A stretch of 10,540 nucleotides of DNA. Source: OLB6 sp964620125 (GTDB taxonomy: Bacteria > Bacteroidota > Ignavibacteria > Kapaibacteriales > Kapaibacteriaceae). Of the stretch, positions 5,999-10,540 are shown in pieces (the first letter of the stretch is position 1; each line of letters starts with the position of its first letter). The notes below the pieces were generated by a model that saw nothing but the letters and a program-made list of their open reading frames with translations, ran no database searches and was not told the origin of the DNA. A program made the position numbers and the translations under genes. The stretch covers positions 1 through 10,540 of the forward strand of contig CAZUGQ010000042.1 in NCBI GenBank assembly GCA_964620125.1, given 5' to 3'.

Positions 5999-8900
5999 AT
6001 GAGTACGATTCTCGGCCTAGACATCGGGTCAAATTCAGTTGGTTGGGCACTTGTCGATACAGCCAAACAGACCATACTTGGCATGGGAGTACGAATTTTC
6101 CCAGAATCCGTAAATGAAAAAAACACAGAGCGGGAGCAATCGAAAAATGTTGAGCGAAGGTTGGCCCGTCAGCTACGGCGCCAATACGAGCGTCGACGAA
6201 TGCGAACCGATGCAGTTCGAGGGATTTTGTTTAAAGCGGGTTTATTGCCAACTGACCCTTCACAGTTTTCTGCTCTATTGCATTGGGATCCTTATCAGCT
6301 GCGTGCAAAGGCCTTAACATCGCAACTAGAACCGCATGAGATCGGGAGGATCATCGACCACATAAATAGTCGGCGTGGATACCAGAGCAACCGGAAGGCC
6401 ACTTCAGAAGAGGAAGAGTCAGGAGCGATTTATGATGGTACAGCAGATGGTGCGAAACCAGGTATATCGGCAACGGATAGTGCACTGAACCCCTCTTTGC
6501 GGCGATATAGAGAATACGAGCAAGTTCGCAGCCGTGTGCTTGATTCACTGCCCGACATTTCGGAAGGCTACCGAACACTAGGCGAATACCTTGCCAGCTT
6601 AGATCCTCATGAGCAGAGGCGTCGGAATCGATTTACATTACGCGACCACTATCGCATTGAGCTCGATCTTATCCTTGAAATTCAGAGTAGGTTCAACGAA
6701 AAACTTTTACCTAGGGAATTGCGGGAAAAGATCATCAACAAAGTATTCTTTCAGCGACCGCTAAAATCCGTTCGTCACTTGGTTGGCAACTGCCAATTTG
6801 TACCGGGGAAAAAACGCTGCCATAGAAGTCATCCGCTCTTTCAACGATTTCGGCTATTGCAACAAGTGAATGCTCTCAGGATCCAGTCAACCGACAGAGT
6901 TGACGACGATTCTATGAAGTTGACTGCTACAGAACGGCAGGCATTGATCCACTATGCAGAGCAGAGTGACAAGAAGAGCATACCCCTCACCAAACCAGAA
7001 CATCTCAAGAAGGTTTTTGGTTGGAAAAAGAGGGATGATGCCGCCAAGACCAATCTTGAGGAGATCAATCCTCCCACAACGATGAGGAGGCTGTATGATG
7101 TTCTGGGAAGAACGTACGTCGATAATCTTTCCGATGATGAACTGCACAACTTGTGGAATGTGCTTCAATTTGCAGAAGACGTTGATTGGACAACAAACTG
7201 GGCATTGAAGAATCTAAATGTGGATGAGACAACGGCCGCAAAATTTGCTCGGATAAAATTGGAGGAGGGGTATGGAAACCTTTCATTGAGGGCAGTGAAA
7301 AAGATTTTGCCATTTCTCAAGGAAGGATACCTCTATCACGAAGCTGTCGTGGCAGCAAAGTATAAATTCAGTGGTGATGAAGAGCAGGTGACGGTTGGAG
7401 ATCGCATACCTGCTCTTGCTCAGGAGGATGCACGGAACCCAATCGTGCAGCGATCCTTTGCAGAGATGCGCAGAGTAGTCAACGCCATCGTAGGAAAGTG
7501 GGGAAATCCTGATGTGATTAGAGTTGAGATGGCGCGCGAAGTGAGGTTGCCGGCAACGAAGCGGGCTGAGCTGCTTAAGGCCAATAAACGGAACAGATCG
7601 CAGAATGAGTCTGATCGGGAGAGGCTGAAGAAAGAATTTCGTTTAGACGCACCATCTCGGCATGATCTGCTCAAGCTACGACTCTGGGAGGAGCAGAGTT
7701 ATGTGTGTATCTACACCGGTCGGCAGATAAGTAGGACTATGCTGTTCGATGGGTCAGTTGATGTTGACCATATCCTTCCATATAGTAGAACCTTGGATGA
7801 TGGCCGTGAGAATAAGGTACTATGTCTGCGCGAGGTGAATCAGAAGAAAGGTGATCGAACCCCTGTCGAAGCAGCACAAGCTGGAATTATTGACCTTGAT
7901 GAGTACCGCGAGAGAGTAGCGGCGCTGTACAAGAATCATAAGATTACCCCAGCAAAACAGCGCAAGCTTTTGATGACACCGGAGGTGTTTGCAGAGCGTT
8001 TCACCTCTGGCGCAGAGGATGGCTTTGTTGCTCGGCAGTTGAATGACACCCGATTTGCCTCACGACTTGCACTAAAATACCTTCATCATGTTGCACCACG
8101 TGTTGAGGCAACGACTGGTCAGTTAACAGCCATGCTACGGCATCATTGGGGTTTGGATGGGGTACTACCGGAACTGGCCAGTTTGGGAAGGGCGTGGATA
8201 TCTCCAATCGGTGAGCCTGGCAGAAAGGACAGGCATGATCACAGGCATCACGCTATTGATGCGTTAACAGTAGCGCTAACGGATCGGTCGTTAGTTCACC
8301 GACTTGCAACCCTGAACGCACGGACTGGGAATGCGGCTGCGAACGTGCGTGATGGTAAGATCATCGTGCCGGATGCACCGATAGCGGGGCTTAGAAAACT
8401 TGCGTTGGATGCAGTGGATTCAATCATCGTTAGCCACAGAAAAACCAGACCCGGTAGAGGGGCTCTCCATGCGGAAACACTCTATGGCCTGGCACGTGAT
8501 CGAAATGGGGAGCAGCTGCACAATGACAGGGGAGTACCCATGTACAAGGTCAGGAAACCTCTGTCATCATTGAGCCCTGGCGAGATGTTGAACATTGTTG
8601 ATAAAACAGTACGCGACCTTGTGCTTCAACGCTTGCGTGAAGTAGGAGTTGATGTGGAGACAGACAATTTCACCATACCCAAGGATGCATTCCTCAAACC
8701 ACTGTACATGCACCTGGGCAATGGTCAGCGAAGGCAGATAAAGCGCGTACGAGTATACAAACCCTCTGGCGGTATGGTGCGGTTGCGTGAAAATGGTGTG
8801 TATGTGGAACCAAGTGGAAATGATCACATACGACTGTGGAGTTCACCTGAACTTGGAAAGCCAATGTGGGAAGTCCGAACCTTATATGAAGAAGTTAGAG

Positions 8901-9151
8901 GCCTTCCTGAAAAAGTGACGTCACCACCTGCCGCTGACGAAACACAGTTGCGCATTGGAGACCTAGTTGACTTTCCTAACCGTGGTGTTTATAAGGTTCA
9001 GAAGATGAGTGGTGCAGGAAGAGGAGAGGTTGCATTTTACCATCATGCAGATGCATCCGGTGATGTAAAACATCTCCTTAGGCTTTCACCAAGTACCGTT
9101 TCGGGTAAAAAACTGTTTGTTGACTACATAGGTGAGATTCACGATAGATGA
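5999..9151 (+). CDS. cas9: Cas9, compact type II-C RNA-guided DNA endonuclease
   Basis: Effector of the locus (1050 aa, in the size range of other compact II-C enzymes). It binds the crRNA-tracrRNA duplex and cuts both strands of target DNA. Visible domains: RuvC-I with catalytic Asp8 in GLDIGSNSVGWA; Arg-rich bridge helix (about 50-82, VERRLARQLRRQYERRRMR); helical recognition lobe with the II-C-typical HINSRRGYQSNRK (121-133); RuvC-II with Glu510 in IRVEMAREV; HNH domain with CIYTG (570-574), DVDHILPYS (catalytic His591) and Asn614 in EVNQKKG; RuvC-III with HHAIDAL (His751, Asp754); and a C-terminal WED/PAM-interacting region (about 820-1050). All nuclease residues are present, so it should be active. 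The PAM cannot be read from the sequence. It overlaps cas1 by four bases (ATGA), so the two are translationally coupled. Confidence 0.98.
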   Translation: MSTILGLDIGSNSVGWALVDTAKQTILGMGVRIFPESVNEKNTEREQSKNVERRLARQLRRQYERRRMRTDAVRGILFKAGLLPTDPSQFSALLHWDPYQLRAKALTSQLEPHEIGRIIDHINSRRGYQSNRKATSEEEESGAIYDGTADGAKPGISATDSALNPSLRRYREYEQVRSRVLDSLPDISEGYRTLGEYLASLDPHEQRRRNRFTLRDHYRIELDLILEIQSRFNEKLLPRELREKIINKVFFQRPLKSVRHLVGNCQFVPGKKRCHRSHPLFQRFRLLQQVNALRIQSTDRVDDDSMKLTATERQALIHYAEQSDKKSIPLTKPEHLKKVFGWKKRDDAAKTNLEEINPPTTMRRLYDVLGRTYVDNLSDDELHNLWNVLQFAEDVDWTTNWALKNLNVDETTAAKFARIKLEEGYGNLSLRAVKKILPFLKEGYLYHEAVVAAKYKFSGDEEQVTVGDRIPALAQEDARNPIVQRSFAEMRRVVNAIVGKWGNPDVIRVEMAREVRLPATKRAELLKANKRNRSQNESDRERLKKEFRLDAPSRHDLLKLRLWEEQSYVCIYTGRQISRTMLFDGSVDVDHILPYSRTLDDGRENKVLCLREVNQKKGDRTPVEAAQAGIIDLDEYRERVAALYKNHKITPAKQRKLLMTPEVFAERFTSGAEDGFVARQLNDTRFASRLALKYLHHVAPRVEATTGQLTAMLRHHWGLDGVLPELASLGRAWISPIGEPGRKDRHDHRHHAIDALTVALTDRSLVHRLATLNARTGNAAANVRDGKIIVPDAPIAGLRKLALDAVDSIIVSHRKTRPGRGALHAETLYGLARDRNGEQLHNDRGVPMYKVRKPLSSLSPGEMLNIVDKTVRDLVLQRLREVGVDVETDNFTIPKDAFLKPLYMHLGNGQRRQIKRVRVYKPSGGMVRLRENGVYVEPSGNDHIRLWSSPELGKPMWEVRTLYEEVRGLPEKVTSPPAADETQLRIGDLVDFPNRGVYKVQKMSGAGRGEVAFYHHADASGDVKHLLRLSPSTVSGKKLFVDYIGEIHDR

Positions 9152-10044
9152 TCAAGAGAAGCTTACTGGTGGAGTCCCGCAGCTATCTTTCATACAAAGA
9201 TGGATCGTTGCATCTTGACAACAGAATCTCAGGAGAAAAGTTCCGCATACCAATTGAGGACATTGGGTATCTGGAACTGGGAACGTCGCAGATTACCATA
9301 ACATCAGCAGCACTTGCCAAACTTGCCGATCAGGTGGTAACTGTGATGTATTGCGACGACACTTACCAACCGGTGGGACTTTGTTTGCCATTGGTAGGAA
9401 ACACATTACATGCAGAACGGCTTCGAATTCAGATTGATTGCTCAGTTCCAAATCGTAAACGTATATGGCAGTCGATTGTGAGATGTAAGCTTCAAAATCA
9501 AGAACAGGTTGGCAGATCGCTTGGATATACTGACTTGAATCTTAAACGCTACATAAACAGCGTGTATTCGGGTGATAGAACTAATAGAGAAGCAGCTGGT
9601 GCCAAACTGTATTGGAAGGCCGTGTTGACGCCCTTTGGAGTGGGGCGAGATCCTCGTACTGGATACCCCAATAACATACTTAACTACGGCTACTCTGTAT
9701 TGAGAGCCCTTACAGCTCGGTGTTTAGTTCGGTGTGGCCTTCATCCCGCAATAGGTATCCATCACTCCAATAAATACAACCACTTTGCTCTAGCGGACGA
9801 CGTAATGGAGATGTATCGTCCATTTGTGGACTATCATATACTGATGCTTGTTCAAGACGAGGTGCAAACTGATCAACTAACATCAGCACAGAAAATGAAG
9901 GTTCTTGAAGTTATGGTCGCTGATGTGCATCATGAGAAAGGCCGTAGGCCTCTGTCAAATTCTGTTGAGTTGATATGTGCGCAGCTGGTACAGGCACTCG
10001 GCGGAGACGTAGGCGCTCTCGACCTACCTCAGTTCCGCGCATAA
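9148..10044 (+). CDS. cas1: Cas1, CRISPR integrase subunit
   Basis: Metal-dependent integrase that, with Cas2, inserts new spacers at the leader end of the array. At 298 aa it has normal length for type II Cas1. The N-terminal beta part spans about residues 1-95 (KDGSLHLDN, IPIEDIGYLELG), and the helical catalytic part carries Glu148 in REAAGAKLYW, His205/His206 in GIHHSNKYNHFALADD and Glu221 in VMEMYRPFVD, matching the active-site triad of the family. The motif GIHHxNxxNxFxLADDxME is typical of type II systems. Its ATG overlaps the cas9 stop in ATGA, with GGTGAG 11 bases upstream as a possible ribosome site. It is part of the cas9-cas1-cas2 operon. Confidence 0.97.
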   Translation: MIKRSLLVESRSYLSYKDGSLHLDNRISGEKFRIPIEDIGYLELGTSQITITSAALAKLADQVVTVMYCDDTYQPVGLCLPLVGNTLHAERLRIQIDCSVPNRKRIWQSIVRCKLQNQEQVGRSLGYTDLNLKRYINSVYSGDRTNREAAGAKLYWKAVLTPFGVGRDPRTGYPNNILNYGYSVLRALTARCLVRCGLHPAIGIHHSNKYNHFALADDVMEMYRPFVDYHILMLVQDEVQTDQLTSAQKMKVLEVMVADVHHEKGRRPLSNSVELICAQLVQALGGDVGALDLPQFRA

Positions 10045-10058
10045 GTGAATACAGAGCT

Positions 10059-10364
10059 ATGTGGGTAATGGTGATGTTCGACTTGCCGGTAGCAACAGCA
10101 GCCGAGCGCCGAGCATACACACGATTCCACAAAGATCTAATCAAGGATGGGTTCAATATGTGGCAGTTCAGTGTTTATCTGCGGCACTGTGCCAGTGAGG
10201 AGAATGGCGACGTGCACGTACGGCGCGTCGAGGCAAAGTTGCCCCGGTCCGGTAAGGTTTCTATCCTCACCATTACGGAGAAGCAGATGTCCAGTATAAA
10301 GACTTACTGGGGTCGCAAACGAACCGCGGCAGAAAATGCTCCGTTGCAACTTGAAATCTTCTGA
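10059..10364 (+). CDS. cas2: Cas2, CRISPR integration complex subunit
   Basis: Small dimeric partner of Cas1 that bridges two Cas1 dimers during spacer integration. 101 aa from the ATG at 10059. The ferredoxin-like fold shows in WVMVMFDLPVAT (conserved Asp8), ERRAYTRFHKDLIKDGF, MWQFSVYLRHC and KVSILTITEKQM. The basic C-terminal stretch WGRKRTAAENAPLQLEIF is typical of II-C Cas2. The start is uncertain: homologues often begin S-E-Y-R-x-M-W, and here ISEYRAMW is encoded from an ATA codon at 10041 that overlaps the cas1 stop. An in-frame ATG at 9975 would add an implausible Arg-run and a 70-bp overlap with cas1. It is the last gene of the operon and is followed directly by a terminator hairpin. 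Confidence 0.95.
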   Translation: MWVMVMFDLPVATAAERRAYTRFHKDLIKDGFNMWQFSVYLRHCASEENGDVHVRRVEAKLPRSGKVSILTITEKQMSSIKTYWGRKRTAAENAPLQLEIF

Positions 10365-10411
10365 AAAATGGCTCACTCACTCAGAAAGATTGAGTTGACG
10401 AGCCATTTTTT
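10365..10411. terminator. Bidirectional intrinsic terminator between cas2 and the CRISPR array
   Basis: AAAATGGCTC (10365-10374) pairs with GAGCCATTTT (10400-10409), and an inner stem ACTCA/TGAGT (10379-10383 with 10391-10395) closes a GAAAGAT loop. Six T's follow on the plus strand (10406-10411), and the A-run at 10364-10368 gives a T-run on the minus strand. It starts at the base after the cas2 stop and can end both the cas operon and leftward array transcription. Confidence 0.85.
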
Positions 10412-10464
10412 CAGACTGCTACACCTGCTATGTGCATTGTTTATATATGTGTTGGCAGATATGT

Positions 10465-10540
10465 GCTTTCAAAGATCTGCCCTAGTAGCCGAATCACAAC
10501 CGTGCGAAAATGGTATAGCCCCAGATATCGGCTTTCAAAG
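10465..10540 (-). CRISPR. Start of a type II-C CRISPR array (36-nt repeats, 30-nt spacer), cut by the window edge
   Basis: One full repeat lies at 10465-10500, one 30-nt spacer at 10501-10530, and the first ten bases of the next repeat (GCTTTCAAAG) at 10531-10540. In crRNA sense (minus strand) the repeat begins GTTGTGATTCGG and ends GATCTTTGAAAGC, the type II form that pairs with the anti-repeat at 5917-5951. The crRNAs are therefore transcribed leftward, towards cas2. This makes 10465-10500 the distal (oldest) end, with the leader beyond the right edge. The bases flanking the repeat start differ (T before the first, G before the second), which fixes that boundary. The spacer shows no match within the window. 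The 53 bp between the terminator and this repeat (10412-10464) hold no gene. Confidence 0.95.

Noticed and set aside
9975..10058. Longer cas2 starting at ATG 9975
   Set aside because: The added residues are an Arg-run encoded by the overlapping cas1 3' end and do not resemble any Cas2 N-terminus.
10365..10464. A leader with promoter between cas2 and the first repeat
   Set aside because: The stretch begins with a terminator, and crRNA polarity points the other way, so this is the trailer side.

Overview
The right-hand half of the window is a complete, compact type II-C CRISPR-Cas locus: tracrRNA, cas9 (1050 aa), cas1, cas2 and the first repeat-spacer units of the array. There is no csn2 or cas4. 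The organism cannot be named from sequence alone. Weak or absent Shine-Dalgarno sites at most genes, exported proteins of a kind I associate with Bacteroidota-like genomes, and TTG / TAnnTTTG-like promoter elements suggest a member of the Bacteroidota/Chlorobiota/Kapabacteria assemblage. This placement is inference with modest confidence.

Layout. Positions 1-108 hold three tandem 36-bp units, each an almost perfect hairpin. They are followed by a C-tract-rich stretch (G-rich on the minus strand) that runs up to a UvrD/PcrA-type helicase gene (188-2518, +). Convergent to it is a leftward three-gene cluster (4823 to 2712) with 33-bp gaps. All three products carry export signals: a small HIRAN-domain protein, a lipoprotein, and a Cys-rich protein with a globular C-terminal domain. 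Divergent from that cluster is a WYL-domain transcription regulator (4883-5860, +). The short region between them contains two copies of an 11-bp direct repeat.

The 138 bp between the WYL gene and cas9 encode, on the minus strand, a tracrRNA of about 92 nt. It has a sigma70-like promoter overlapping the cas9 ribosome binding site, a 35-nt anti-repeat, two small hairpins, and an intrinsic terminator whose U-tract lies against the WYL stop codon. The operon cas9-cas1-cas2 follows (4-bp cas9/cas1 overlap; cas2 starts next to or overlapping the cas1 stop). It ends in a hairpin with T-runs on both strands. The CRISPR array begins at 10465 and continues past the window edge (36-nt repeat, 30-nt spacer). 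Base-pairing with the tracrRNA shows that crRNAs are read from the minus strand, so the array is transcribed towards cas2 and its leader lies outside the window to the right.

How the parts work together: the tracrRNA anti-repeat pairs with the repeat part of the pre-crRNA, and Cas9 binds this duplex for processing and DNA cleavage. Cas1-Cas2 (with Cas9) would add spacers at the distal leader end. The WYL protein is the obvious candidate local regulator, of the CRISPR locus, of the divergent exported gene cluster, or of both.
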